A program made the translations under genes and the position numbers. From Kordiimonas pumila (lineage in GTDB: Bacteria; Pseudomonadota; Alphaproteobacteria; Sphingomonadales; Kordiimonadaceae): DNA of 64,000 nt. The stretch is from the NCBI RefSeq assembly GCF_015240255.1, contig NZ_CP061205.1:2563501-2627500 (forward strand), in the 5' to 3' direction. Every line of letters begins with the position of its first letter. Position 1 is the first letter of the stretch. Below the pieces are notes generated by a model. That model was not told the origin of the DNA, did no database searches, and saw only the letters and a list, made by a program, of their open reading frames with translations. This document shows positions 36,834-47,286 of the stretch, piece by piece.

Positions 36834-38126
36834 ATGACAGATATTGATAACGAACGCCCGGCTACGACAATGACAAAAACATTGGTTTCACGTCGGCACA
36901 TACTAGGAGGTATGGCTACAGCAGGTTTGCTGGCAACAGTTTCGACGCGGGCTGATCGGTTATCTGCGCCAACAAAGAGTAAAACATCAAATAGCTGGGA
37001 TTTTGTTGTCGTTGGTGCGGGTGTATTTGGTGCATGGACCGCTTGGAATTTGCAACGCAGGGGCAATAAGGTGCTCCTCGTGGACGCATGGGGCGCGGCC
37101 CATGCTCGCGCCTCTTCCGGCGGTGAAACACGTTTAATAAGAACAGAATATGCCGCTAATCCGCTCTATACACAGTGGGCGTGGGAATCTCTCAGTGAAT
37201 GGAAAGCACTATCTCACCGGCATGAAAGTCCTATCTTTCACGAAGTAGGAGCGCTTTATATCTACCCTGAAGACACTACCAAAATAGACCAAAGCATCGC
37301 GGTCCAACAAGCACTCAATATCCCTATTGAAAAGCTTAGTGTGTCTGAGATGTCAAGGCGTTGGCCTCAGATCAATTTTGACAACATTGCAGTTGGTGTC
37401 ATGCAACCAACCATGGGTGCTCTAATGGCCCGGCGAAGTGTTCAAAACCTAGTAAATGAATTTGTAAAAGCTGGCGGTAGCTTTCGTCAGTTCGCCGTTA
37501 GCCCGCCACATTCCAAACAGGCATCACTGGATGCAATTACCGGCACCGCCGGTGAAATGCTGCATGCAAACCGTTTTATCTTTGCCTGCGGCCCTTGGCT
37601 ACCAAAGCTGTTTCCTGATGTGATTGGTGAGCGAATTATTCCAACACGCCAAAATGTTTTCTTCTTTGCACCGCACGCTGGGGATACCCGTTTCGAAGGA
37701 GCACATCTCCCAGCATGGGTTGATGTAAGCAGTAAGGATTTGCATTATGGTTTCCCCAACATTGAATCCAGAGGCTTTAAAATAGCACTTGATGCGCACG
37801 GCCCTGCATACGACCCAGATAAAGGCGACCGCCTTGTTCCTGAGAATGCAATTGCCGACGTTAGGGCCTACCTTTCACATCGTTTTCCAGACCTTTCTAT
37901 GTGCCCGCTTTCAGAGACCAGAGTATGCCAATATGAAAATAGCGATAATGGGGAGTTTTTAATCGACCAACACCCGGCTTGGGATAATGTCTGGTTCGTG
38001 GGCGGGGGCAGCGGGCATGGCTTTAAACATGGCCCTGCCGTTGGGCGTTATGTTGCTAACCTTGCCCTTGGTGAAGGCACCGAAGATGCTCGTTTCACTT
38101 TGTCGTCACATAAAATACATAGCTGA
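36834..38126 (+). CDS. Tat-exported FAD-dependent amine/amino-acid oxidase (DAO family, MSOX/MTOX-like)
   Basis: The 430-residue flavoenzyme begins with a twin-arginine signal (SRRHILGGMATAGLLA, residues about 18-33). The Rossmann motif DFVVVGAGVFGAWTAWNLQ follows, then the DAO fold. Near the C terminus, ETRVCQYENSDNGEFLID and GGGSGHGFKHGPAVG match monomeric sarcosine and N-methyltryptophan oxidases; Cys365 sits where those enzymes link FAD covalently. The family oxidises secondary or N-methyl amines, making H2O2 with O2. Periplasmic export is unusual for this group. It lies second in a five-gene operon with an esterase, a cupin and another flavoprotein; the substrate is unknown. Confidence 0.83.
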   Translation: MTDIDNERPATTMTKTLVSRRHILGGMATAGLLATVSTRADRLSAPTKSKTSNSWDFVVVGAGVFGAWTAWNLQRRGNKVLLVDAWGAAHARASSGGETRLIRTEYAANPLYTQWAWESLSEWKALSHRHESPIFHEVGALYIYPEDTTKIDQSIAVQQALNIPIEKLSVSEMSRRWPQINFDNIAVGVMQPTMGALMARRSVQNLVNEFVKAGGSFRQFAVSPPHSKQASLDAITGTAGEMLHANRFIFACGPWLPKLFPDVIGERIIPTRQNVFFFAPHAGDTRFEGAHLPAWVDVSSKDLHYGFPNIESRGFKIALDAHGPAYDPDKGDRLVPENAIADVRAYLSHRFPDLSMCPLSETRVCQYENSDNGEFLIDQHPAWDNVWFVGGGSGHGFKHGPAVGRYVANLALGEGTEDARFTLSSHKIHS

Positions 38127-38163
38127 TTTTTAGATATAGCATGAAAATACAGGAGGTCTTGAA

Positions 38164-39051
38164 ATGCTCAGATTATGGGGGAAATTTGTTACAAAAAATC
38201 TTCTAATACTTCTCGCTGTTTGTCTACTGTCAGTACGGCTTCAACAAGTGCTAGCCAGTGATAATACCGCAGAATACACTATGCCCTCCACCCAAGTATG
38301 GGACATGACCTCCAACAAAGGGGAAAAATACCGCATCTTTGTGTCATACCCCGAGACTGATGCACCTACTGAAGGGTGGCCGGTACTCTATGTGCTTGAC
38401 GGCAACGCTGTATTTGCAAGCTTTGCTGAAGCGCGCCGCATACAAGAAGCATCTGAAATCGGCAATTCTATCATTGTTGGCATCGGTTACCCGACTAACA
38501 AGCCTTATGATGCCCAACGATTATACGATTTCACAGCAGGCCCAACAGATTCGCTTGCTTACGCAGCCTTAGCAAACATGCGCAGCGGTGGGCAAGATCA
38601 GTTCCTCGAGTTTTTGACAGGTCAACTACGAGCAGAAATTGCAAAACGCTATAAAATCAACCTGAACCGACAAGCATTATTCGGGCACTCACTAGGTGGC
38701 TTGTTTGCTGTGCATGTATTATTCACTCAACCTGGTGCCTTCCACGCTATTATCGCTGCCAGCCCGTCTTTATTCTGGCACGAGCAAGAAATGTTGAAGC
38801 AAGAACAGGATTTCACCACACGCTTGAAAGCATGGGAAATTCCAAAAGTTAGCCGGCTAATGGTGGTTGCTGGCGAGCTTGAAGAAACACGCCTTGAATT
38901 GTGGGCCCCAGAGGCGTTTATCAAACGAATGGAACCTCTATCGGCATACGGCTTGCTAACCCAGTCTGAAATTTATGCAAGTGAAGGGCACATGACCGTA
39001 CCCAATCGTTCTATTACACAAGCTTTACGCTTTGCTTTTAGCTGGCCTTAA
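38164..39051 (+). CDS. Exported alpha/beta-hydrolase (esterase D / IroE-like family)
   Basis: The 295-residue protein has an N-terminal hydrophobic signal (about residues 10-31) and a putative-esterase fold: YVLDGNAVF, IIVGIGYPT, nucleophile GHSLGG, and catalytic His in YASEGHMTVP. The closest groups are IroE/BesA-type siderophore esterases and related acyl esterases; the real substrate cannot be inferred. AGGAGGT precedes the ATG. It is third in the operon, suggesting ester cleavage precedes or follows the amine oxidation step. Confidence 0.82.
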   Translation: MLRLWGKFVTKNLLILLAVCLLSVRLQQVLASDNTAEYTMPSTQVWDMTSNKGEKYRIFVSYPETDAPTEGWPVLYVLDGNAVFASFAEARRIQEASEIGNSIIVGIGYPTNKPYDAQRLYDFTAGPTDSLAYAALANMRSGGQDQFLEFLTGQLRAEIAKRYKINLNRQALFGHSLGGLFAVHVLFTQPGAFHAIIAASPSLFWHEQEMLKQEQDFTTRLKAWEIPKVSRLMVVAGELEETRLELWAPEAFIKRMEPLSAYGLLTQSEIYASEGHMTVPNRSITQALRFAFSWP

Positions 39052-39084
39052 AGTTGCCGGTTGTAAACTTAGAAAGGCGAGAAA

Positions 39085-39642
39085 ATGGTCAAAAAACAGA
39101 AACCTAAAAATACTTATATCAATACTAGCCGCCGCAGCATGCTTGCTGCAACCGGTGCTTGTTTTGCCATGATGAGCCAACAAGCGCTTTCAACCATGCT
39201 TCCTGCCCCCATGGGCAAGGCTTTGAATACAATAGCCCCCAAAGCGACCTTTACAAAGGATGCTGAAGTAGATGGGATGGTCGAAATTACCGGTATTCAT
39301 CAAGGTAAAGGCGTTGGCAAAGCAAAGTTTTTCCGTTTTGCCAACACGCCTTGGCCTGCGCATTTCATGATCTATGACCTACCGCCTGGTGCAAGCGAAG
39401 GGGTGCACATTCATTTTCTTGATGACCGCAACAAAGAAGGGGCGTTTGATGAATACTATTACATCATAAGCGGGCAAGGCCAGATGGAGATTGATGGCCA
39501 GATTGTACCAATTAAAAAAGGCGATCACATTCATACGCCCCTTGAGGTGGCACACGGGGTGGAAAATACCCACCCGGACGAAAATTTACGCGTTTTTTTG
39601 ACCTTCATAGAACGTGGTAAAGCCCACAATACGTATTCATGA
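39085..39642 (+). CDS. Tat-exported cupin domain protein
   Basis: The 185-residue protein has a twin-arginine signal (SRRSMLAATGACFAMM) and one cupin barrel: motif 1 around EGVHIHFLDDRNKEGAFDEY with YYIISG, and motif 2 around GDHIHTPLEVAHGVEN. The His and Glu metal ligands are plausible (HIH, E, H). Function could be a dioxygenase, isomerase or a binding protein. It is fourth in the operon, 8 bases before the last flavoprotein gene. Confidence 0.83.
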   Translation: MVKKQKPKNTYINTSRRSMLAATGACFAMMSQQALSTMLPAPMGKALNTIAPKATFTKDAEVDGMVEITGIHQGKGVGKAKFFRFANTPWPAHFMIYDLPPGASEGVHIHFLDDRNKEGAFDEYYYIISGQGQMEIDGQIVPIKKGDHIHTPLEVAHGVENTHPDENLRVFLTFIERGKAHNTYS

Positions 39643-39649
39643 GGCTATC

Positions 39650-41584
39650 ATGAGTTTTTTTAAATCAAAAAACGATACCCTTGGAATGTCATCCCCTATT
39701 ACACGGCGGGATTTTGTTAATGGTACACTAGCCGGCGCTGGTGCAGCATTGATGGGCCGACACGCGTATGCTGTAGCCATAAGGGAAACACCGTATGCTC
39801 CCTCCGGCTCATCCTGGACAGGATACGGCGGCATTGGTGATTATAGCTGGGCTAATGGAAACACTGAAGCTGTAGTAACTGCCGCACACGGTATTCGCGA
39901 TCAGCTTTACCCTAACACCACAGAAAACTCGGCTGATGAAAGCTTTGACCTCATTATCGTGGGTGGTGGTTTCTCTGGCATGACCGCAGCTTACGAATTC
40001 AACAAACGGGCTAACCATGGGCAAACCTGCCTTCTGTTGGAAAACCATCCTGTAATAGGAGGTGAGGCTAAACAGAATGAATTTATTGTTGATGGCAAGC
40101 GACTAACTGCACCACAAGGATCAAATGGGGGAATTGTCCTCAAAGATACCTTTATAAAGGGCAGCTATGACGGCGACACCTATAACGTATATACTGATTA
40201 TTACCGAGAGCTAGGCATACCAACACACTTTGATTTGGAACAGTTATCTGGCGGGGCCGAGCGATATAATATCCCCAATTATCACTTTGCCCCTATGGCA
40301 CCCGGATCAGAAAGCTACTACGAAACCGGCTATCATTTTTTAGGCCACGGCTGGGTTAAAAACCCAGTAAATGCCCAATTTAAAAATACTCCTTGGCCAA
40401 GCAATGTTCAAAAGGAAATGGACGATTTTGTAAACAATCGACGGGGCATAGTATCAGGCACTGATAACGTAGATTCGTGGCTTGATTCGGTTTATTATAC
40501 TGACCTGCTTGATAAGCTGGGCTACGGCTCTCAGGTCAGGCAATATATTGACCCCTATATGGCTGTTGCAAACTTCGGCGTGTGCGGGAATGCGATTTCT
40601 GCCTATGCCGCAAAACGCCTGGGGCTACCGGGCACAATGCGAAACGACGAGAGAGAAAGCTCTGCAGATATTGGGGTTGTGTCTTTCCCTGGTGGCAATG
40701 CTGCAATCTTGCGTATGATGCTGGCACGCATGATCCCTAATGCTATCAACGGCAATGGCTCTGTAACTGAAACATTATCCGCCGCTATCAACTTTAATAT
40801 GCTGGACCGAGCTGGTGCACCACTGCGCCTCCGCCTTGGCTCAACAGCAGTTAATGTCAGTCATGAAGGTGACCCCAGCTCTGCAGACTATGTGATTGTT
40901 ACCTATGTACGTGATGGTGTAATTCGTAAGGCGCGCGCCAAATCCGTAATTATGGCTTCTGGCGGATGGGTTAACCGTAACATCGTGACCGACCTATCAG
41001 AGACATTCTATAGTGCATATAGCGAATTTCATCATGGCCCTGTTCTAACGGCAAATGTTGCCTTAAGGAATTGGCGCTTTTTTGACAAACTTGGTATTAC
41101 AGCAGCACGGTGGTTTGAAGGTCTTGGGTGGCATGTATCACTTCGCCGCAATGTGGTCTTTGAAAACACACAGCCATTGACACCTGATGATCCTATTATC
41201 CTTACGTTTTATATTCCCTTCCTCAGCCCTGATTTACCACCTTCAGCGCAAGGCCCGGCGGCACGGGCAACTATGTTCGCTAAGTCATACGCTGAAATTG
41301 AACATCAGATACGCTTAAAAATGACAGAACTGTTTAGTGTTGCAGGGTTTGATGCACGCCACGATATAGCAGGTATTATCTTAAACCGGTGGGGTCATGC
41401 CTTTTGCGCACCCCAGCCAGGTTTCTTTTTGGGAAAAACAAACCATAAAGCCCCACATGAGGTGCTACGCCAACCACACGGGCGTATTATCTTTGCACAT
41501 TCTGAACTCCACGGGTTAATGAGCATGGCACATGCTATGACAGAGGGACACCGAGGCGCCTTGCAAGCTATGGCAATGCTTTAA
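39650..41584 (+). CDS. Tat-exported FAD-dependent oxidoreductase, spermidine-dehydrogenase-like
   Basis: The 644-residue protein begins at ATG 39650 (GAGG six bases upstream; GTG 39614 in frame is unlikely) with a twin-arginine signal (TRRDFVNGTLAGAGAALMG). A short region like the N terminus of SpdH spermidine dehydrogenases follows (YAPSGSSWTGYGG), then FDLIIVGGGFSGMTAAYEF and HPVIGGEAKQNEF (FAD site). The C-terminal part has GWGH-like RWGHAFC and an ending EGHRGALQAM. SpdH is a periplasmic flavohaem enzyme that oxidises polyamines; the family also includes uncharacterised members, so the substrate is open. It closes the operon. Confidence 0.78.
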   Translation: MSFFKSKNDTLGMSSPITRRDFVNGTLAGAGAALMGRHAYAVAIRETPYAPSGSSWTGYGGIGDYSWANGNTEAVVTAAHGIRDQLYPNTTENSADESFDLIIVGGGFSGMTAAYEFNKRANHGQTCLLLENHPVIGGEAKQNEFIVDGKRLTAPQGSNGGIVLKDTFIKGSYDGDTYNVYTDYYRELGIPTHFDLEQLSGGAERYNIPNYHFAPMAPGSESYYETGYHFLGHGWVKNPVNAQFKNTPWPSNVQKEMDDFVNNRRGIVSGTDNVDSWLDSVYYTDLLDKLGYGSQVRQYIDPYMAVANFGVCGNAISAYAAKRLGLPGTMRNDERESSADIGVVSFPGGNAAILRMMLARMIPNAINGNGSVTETLSAAINFNMLDRAGAPLRLRLGSTAVNVSHEGDPSSADYVIVTYVRDGVIRKARAKSVIMASGGWVNRNIVTDLSETFYSAYSEFHHGPVLTANVALRNWRFFDKLGITAARWFEGLGWHVSLRRNVVFENTQPLTPDDPIILTFYIPFLSPDLPPSAQGPAARATMFAKSYAEIEHQIRLKMTELFSVAGFDARHDIAGIILNRWGHAFCAPQPGFFLGKTNHKAPHEVLRQPHGRIIFAHSELHGLMSMAHAMTEGHRGALQAMAML

Positions 41585-41693
41585 CCTCATTAACTCCTAT
41601 AATCCCACTAAATGCTAGAGTTTTTGCTTACAAAATCAGGATACCTCAGTTAAAAGACTGCCAAACGTAATCAATAAAAAGAGTGTAAGCATT

Positions 41694-43031
41694 ATGGCAG
41701 CAAGCATAAAACCTGTTCATGTTATCGGTGGCGGTCTCGCAGGTTCTGAAGCAGCATGGCAACTGGCTAACCGTGAAGTGCCTGTTATTCTGCATGAAAT
41801 GCGACCGGTTGTGAAAACTGATGCACACCACAGCGAAAACATGGCTGAAATGGTTTGCTCCAACAGTTTCAGGTCTGATGACGCAGAAAATAACGCTGTT
41901 GGGTTATTACATGAAGAAATGCGGCGCATGAATTCACTGATTATGGCAGCAGCAGAGCGACACAAAGTACCCGCAGGCTCTGCCCTTGCTGTTGACCGGG
42001 ACGCTTTCTCTGAAGATGTAACAAAACAGCTTGAAGACCACCAGAATATCACCATAGAACGCGGTGAAATTAACGGAATTCCACCAGCAGATTGGGATAA
42101 TGTAATTGTTGCAACAGGACCCCTCACATCACCTGCCTTATCAAAAGCTGTTCTTGATCTCTGCGGCGAAGACAGCCTTGCTTTTTTTGATGCAATTGCC
42201 CCTATCATATACAAAGACAGCATCAATTTTGATACCGCATGGTACCAAAGTCGCTATGATAAAGGCGACGGCGCTGATTATATCAATTTGCCAATGAACA
42301 AAGCACAGTATGAAGAATTTATTCATGATCTTAATACTGGTGAAAAAACGAACTTTAAAGAATGGGAAGGAAATACACCTTACTTTGAAGGCTGTATGCC
42401 CATTGAAGTAATGGCAGAACGAGGCCCAGAAACGCTTCGCTTTGGCCCCATGAAGCCCGTTGGGCTGCAAAGCCCTCACACAACCGACAAAGCCTATGCT
42501 GTTGTCCAGCTACGCCAAGATAACAAACTAGGCACGCTTTACAATATCGTTGGTTTTCAAACAAAACTTAAATACGCGGAGCAAATACGTATTTTCAAAA
42601 AAATACCTGGGCTTGAGAATGCAGAATTTGCAAGACTTGGCGGCCTGCACCGTAATACTTTTATTAATAGCCCGCTGGTACTAGACGGCCTAATGCGCAT
42701 GAAAGCAGATACACGTCTCAGGTTTGCTGGCCAGATTACAGGTGTTGAGGGGTATGTTGAAAGTGCTGCAATGGGTTTGATAACCGGCATTTTTTCGGCA
42801 GCTGAACGGCTGGGTGCTACACCAACACCGCCACCAGCCACAACAGCCTTTGGTGCCCTCCTAAGCCACATTACAGGCGGGGCAGATGCAAAAACATTTC
42901 AGCCTATGAATGTTAATTTTGGTCTATTTCCGGCTCTTGAAGGTAAAGTTTATAAAAAAGAGCGTAAACCAGCGATGAGCAAACGTGCACTAGCCGATAT
43001 TGATGCATGGAAAGCATCTTTAGCATTCTAG
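41694..43031 (+). CDS. trmFO: Folate-dependent tRNA (uracil-54-C5)-methyltransferase TrmFO
   Basis: The 445-residue FAD enzyme makes ribothymidine-54 in tRNA using methylenetetrahydrofolate. Features are N-terminal FAD motif [37 protein letters not shown] (containing the Cys active-site motif), [11 protein letters not shown] and [16 protein letters not shown]. Length matches the family. It has a bidirectional terminator downstream and no obvious operon partner. Confidence 0.95.
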   Translation: MAASIKPVHVIGGGLAGSEAAWQLANREVPVILHEMRPVVKTDAHHSENMAEMVCSNSFRSDDAENNAVGLLHEEMRRMNSLIMAAAERHKVPAGSALAVDRDAFSEDVTKQLEDHQNITIERGEINGIPPADWDNVIVATGPLTSPALSKAVLDLCGEDSLAFFDAIAPIIYKDSINFDTAWYQSRYDKGDGADYINLPMNKAQYEEFIHDLNTGEKTNFKEWEGNTPYFEGCMPIEVMAERGPETLRFGPMKPVGLQSPHTTDKAYAVVQLRQDNKLGTLYNIVGFQTKLKYAEQIRIFKKIPGLENAEFARLGGLHRNTFINSPLVLDGLMRMKADTRLRFAGQITGVEGYVESAAMGLITGIFSAAERLGATPTPPPATTAFGALLSHITGGADAKTFQPMNVNFGLFPALEGKVYKKERKPAMSKRALADIDAWKASLAF

Positions 43032-43038
43032 AAATATG

Positions 43039-43067
43039 AGCCGTTTCTTTTATTAGAAGCGGCTTTT
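43039..43067. terminator. Terminator after trmFO
   Basis: Stem 43039-43048 with 43055-43064 (one G-U pair), then a T-run to 43067. It abuts the stop codon of the convergent TPR gene (43068-43066). Confidence 0.75.
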
Positions 43068-43560
43068 AACTTTTAGGGTTTGGCGTATCGGCATTATCAT
43101 TTTTAGCTGCTGTTTTGGCATCATAATCAGCGATCGCTGCCTCAACAATGCTAAGTGAGGCGCAGCCTTCTGGGCATAGCTTCACCAGTTTATCAAGGTT
43201 ATCTTTGGCGCGGTCAGTCATATCACGCTTGATAAAGGCAACAGCTTGTCCTTCAAGGGCAGATGTATCATCGGGTTCAATTTCAAGGGCTTGTCTATAA
43301 TACTTCAAGCCTTTGCCAACACTGCCCAATATTTCATGAGTCCGCGCCAAACCAACCAAGGCATCAACATTTGATGGATTAGCAACAAGTGCACGCTCAT
43401 ATAGCACCATTGCATCATCTGACTTTTCTTCTACTTGCGCTGCTTCTGCTGAAACAACAAGCTGTTTCGAGATTGCCTGAAACTTTGGGCTGGTTTCTGC
43501 AAGCGCGACTGAAGAAAGGGCTATAGCAAAACCAGAAACTAAAATTACTTTTGAAAACAT
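43066..43560 (-). CDS. Exported tetratricopeptide-repeat protein
   Basis: The 164-residue product starts at ATG 43560 (GAGG six bases upstream) with a signal peptide ending near VALAETSP. Tandem TPR helices follow (DDAMVLYERALVANPSNVDAL, then GKGLKYYRQALEIEPDDTSA and the next). TPR proteins mediate protein-protein contacts; the partner is unknown. The C-terminal tail is Asp/Asn/Lys rich. Confidence 0.75.
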   Translation of the reverse strand: MFSKVILVSGFAIALSSVALAETSPKFQAISKQLVVSAEAAQVEEKSDDAMVLYERALVANPSNVDALVGLARTHEILGSVGKGLKYYRQALEIEPDDTSALEGQAVAFIKRDMTDRAKDNLDKLVKLCPEGCASLSIVEAAIADYDAKTAAKNDNADTPNPKS

Positions 43561-43612
43561 AATCAACCTCTACTGTATACTGCGATTTTAAACCAAAAAA
43601 GATTAATTGTCT

Positions 43613-44944
43613 CTAACCTTCTTCACGTTGAAATATTGCAATATAAAAACCATCCGTTTCGTGTTGTGCTGGTGTTAGCTGTAATGTTTCAGGAATAAGG
43701 GCTGCTGTGGCAGGTATTCTATCGCTCAGGTCCGTTTCACGCCAGACAGTACGATAATCTAGAAGTTTCCAACCGAAGCATGATTGTCCCTCAAGAAACT
43801 GCTTAACGATATCTTCATTCTCCTGCGGCAGCATAGAGCATGTCATATAGATTAGGCGGCCACCAGCTTTTACAAGGTTAGCGCCTTCCAACAGCAAAGA
43901 GCGTTGCATCTCGGTAATTTCCGCTAACGTATCAGAATTAAAACGCCAACGCTGATCCGGGCTTCTACGCCATGTGCCAGTGCCTGTGCACGGTGAATCA
44001 ATAAACACACGGTCACTTGCACCTTTATACTGCGCCAACATATCATCACGCTGAACACGGTCTTCAGGTAGTAAACATGTGGTTATATTTGAATGACCTC
44101 CCCTTACAGCACGCTTTTTTGCCTCGGCAAGCCGGTGCTCTGATATGTCACACGCGATGATTTTACCGCTATTGTTCATGATGCTGGAAACAGTGAGACT
44201 TTTACCGCCCGCACCAGCGCATAAATCAATGATTTTCATACCTGGCTGAGGCGCGATTAAAGCAGAAGCAATTTGTGCAGCTTCATCTTGAACTTCTATT
44301 TGACCCTTTTTATAGGTATCATGTGCCCCTAAATTTAAAGGCGTTTTAACGCGAACACCAACCGAAGAAAAATTTGTTTTTTCAATACATTGTACAGATT
44401 CTTTAAACTGATAAATTATATTCATTGATGCCTTTAAAGTATTCACCCTTATGTCAAAAAAGGCCGGCATGTTCATGGCAAGCATTTCAGTAGAAATACT
44501 ACTTGGAAAGCGCTTCAATAAGCCATGTAGTGCCCATATTGGTGTATTGAGTGTTGCTTCCATTGGAGCTTTAGACCAATCAAGGTCTAATGATTTATGA
44601 ACAAGTTCGGCTTCAACTTCATCTAAAACCTCGGGAGAATACTGTGACGACCCGTCAAGAAGCTCCATGAGGTCAGGATAATACCGCGTTAAAAAAAGGA
44701 GAGGTAAAAGCCGCTCCGTTTCTTGCACAACAAGTTGGCTTTGAGCCCATACTAAAAGCTCACGGCAGCGTAAATACTCGTAAATATAAGCTGTAATTGC
44801 TTTGCGATCTTTTGAACCAGCATAGCGCCTGCTTCTAAAATACTGATTAACCAGTAAATCTGCAGGTCTAGCCCGGCAAGCTATGCTACGCTCAATTTCA
44901 CAAGCTAATTCAATAAAGGCAGCAAGGCGCGCACCGGGCAGCAT
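43613..44944 (-). CDS. RsmB/NOP family RNA (cytosine-5) methyltransferase
   Basis: The 443-residue protein has an N-terminal NusB-like helical region and a C-terminal SAM methyltransferase: IIDLCAGAGGKSLTV, the PC motif in DSPCTGTGTWRRSPDQRW, and the TC catalytic motif in YMTCSMLPQENED. It methylates C5 of a cytosine in rRNA, probably 16S C967 if a true RsmB; other NOP members have other targets. Its ATG is 5 bases after the guaB stop, implying translational coupling in a guaB-methyltransferase operon. Confidence 0.88.
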   Translation of the reverse strand: MLPGARLAAFIELACEIERSIACRARPADLLVNQYFRSRRYAGSKDRKAITAYIYEYLRCRELLVWAQSQLVVQETERLLPLLFLTRYYPDLMELLDGSSQYSPEVLDEVEAELVHKSLDLDWSKAPMEATLNTPIWALHGLLKRFPSSISTEMLAMNMPAFFDIRVNTLKASMNIIYQFKESVQCIEKTNFSSVGVRVKTPLNLGAHDTYKKGQIEVQDEAAQIASALIAPQPGMKIIDLCAGAGGKSLTVSSIMNNSGKIIACDISEHRLAEAKKRAVRGGHSNITTCLLPEDRVQRDDMLAQYKGASDRVFIDSPCTGTGTWRRSPDQRWRFNSDTLAEITEMQRSLLLEGANLVKAGGRLIYMTCSMLPQENEDIVKQFLEGQSCFGWKLLDYRTVWRETDLSDRIPATAALIPETLQLTPAQHETDGFYIAIFQREEG

Positions 44945-44949
44945 AAAAT

Positions 44950-46431
<1,482 letters not shown>

Positions 46432-46474
46432 TCAAAAATCTGACGCTTGCGCGCTGGCAATAATCTACTGCATT

Positions 46475-46504
46475 GCCGTTCAGGGGTTGGATGTTCGCCG
46501 TTCA
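46475..46504. repeat. Direct repeat upstream of guaB
   Basis: GCCGTTCA occurs at 46475-46482 and 46497-46504, with starts 22 bases apart (about two helical turns), 55-85 bases before the guaB ATG on the opposite strand. It might be a regulator site; no known consensus is recognised. Confidence 0.35.
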
Positions 46505-46563
46505 ATAACGTGAAGTTATTACAAAGACAATCTTAATCTTCTTAATACAGAAAACAATTTTAG

Positions 46564-47286
46564 TTAACTGTCGGCTTTTTCGTCTCTGAGCCCCTTAAAT
46601 CCTTGGGCCACAACAAACCATTCCTTTGAACCAGCCCTGCTTGAAGGTGGCTTTGCATGTTTTACAGTTTTAAAATGATACTGCATACGCCTCATAAGAT
46701 GGTTATCAGCGCCACCCGCCAAAACCTTTGCTGCAAAAGCACCTCCTGGGGCCAATACTTTTATCGCAAAATCAAGCGCAGCTTCACAAAGTGCCATCGT
46801 ACGCACCTGATCAGTTTGCCTATGCCCAGTTGAAGAGTTTGCCATATCGGAAAGCACAAGGTCTGCAGCGCCATCAAGGGCTGCCATCAGTTTTTCTTCC
46901 GCATCAATATCCAGAAAATCCATAACCCAGATATTAGCACCTGCCACAGGCTCCACTTCCTGTAGGTCAATTCCAATAATCTGGCTTTTGCTTGACAACC
47001 GCTCAGCAAGAACCTGTGTCCAGCCGCCTGGGGCGCACCCCAAGTCAACAACCCTATGAACATTTTGCAGCAAGTTATAACGGTCGACTAGCTCAATGAG
47101 CTTGAAAGCTGCACGTGAGCGATAACCTAGCCGTTTAGCCTCTGCCACATATGGGTCGTTTAACTGACGTTGCAGCCAGCGCGTGGAAGATGTTTTTCTA
47201 CCGCGCGCGGTTTTAACCCTAACCTTTGCACCACGCGCCCGGCTTTTAGGATCGGCAGTATTGTTCCACCCCTTGTCTTTGGTCAT
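46564..47286 (-). CDS. rlmE: 23S rRNA (uridine-2552-2'-O)-methyltransferase RlmE
   Basis: The 240-residue FtsJ/RrmJ enzyme has an N-terminal basic arm, SAM motif VVDLGCAPGGWTQVL, catalytic Lys/Asp/Lys/Glu residues in SRAAFKLIELV, LVLSDMANSSTG, GGAFAAKVLAGG and EWFVVAQGF. It methylates U2552 late in 50S assembly. It overlaps the ppx gene by 4 bases (ATGA), so the two form an operon. Confidence 0.95.
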   Translation of the reverse strand: MTKDKGWNNTADPKSRARGAKVRVKTARGRKTSSTRWLQRQLNDPYVAEAKRLGYRSRAAFKLIELVDRYNLLQNVHRVVDLGCAPGGWTQVLAERLSSKSQIIGIDLQEVEPVAGANIWVMDFLDIDAEEKLMAALDGAADLVLSDMANSSTGHRQTDQVRTMALCEAALDFAIKVLAPGGAFAAKVLAGGADNHLMRRMQYHFKTVKHAKPPSSRAGSKEWFVVAQGFKGLRDEKADS

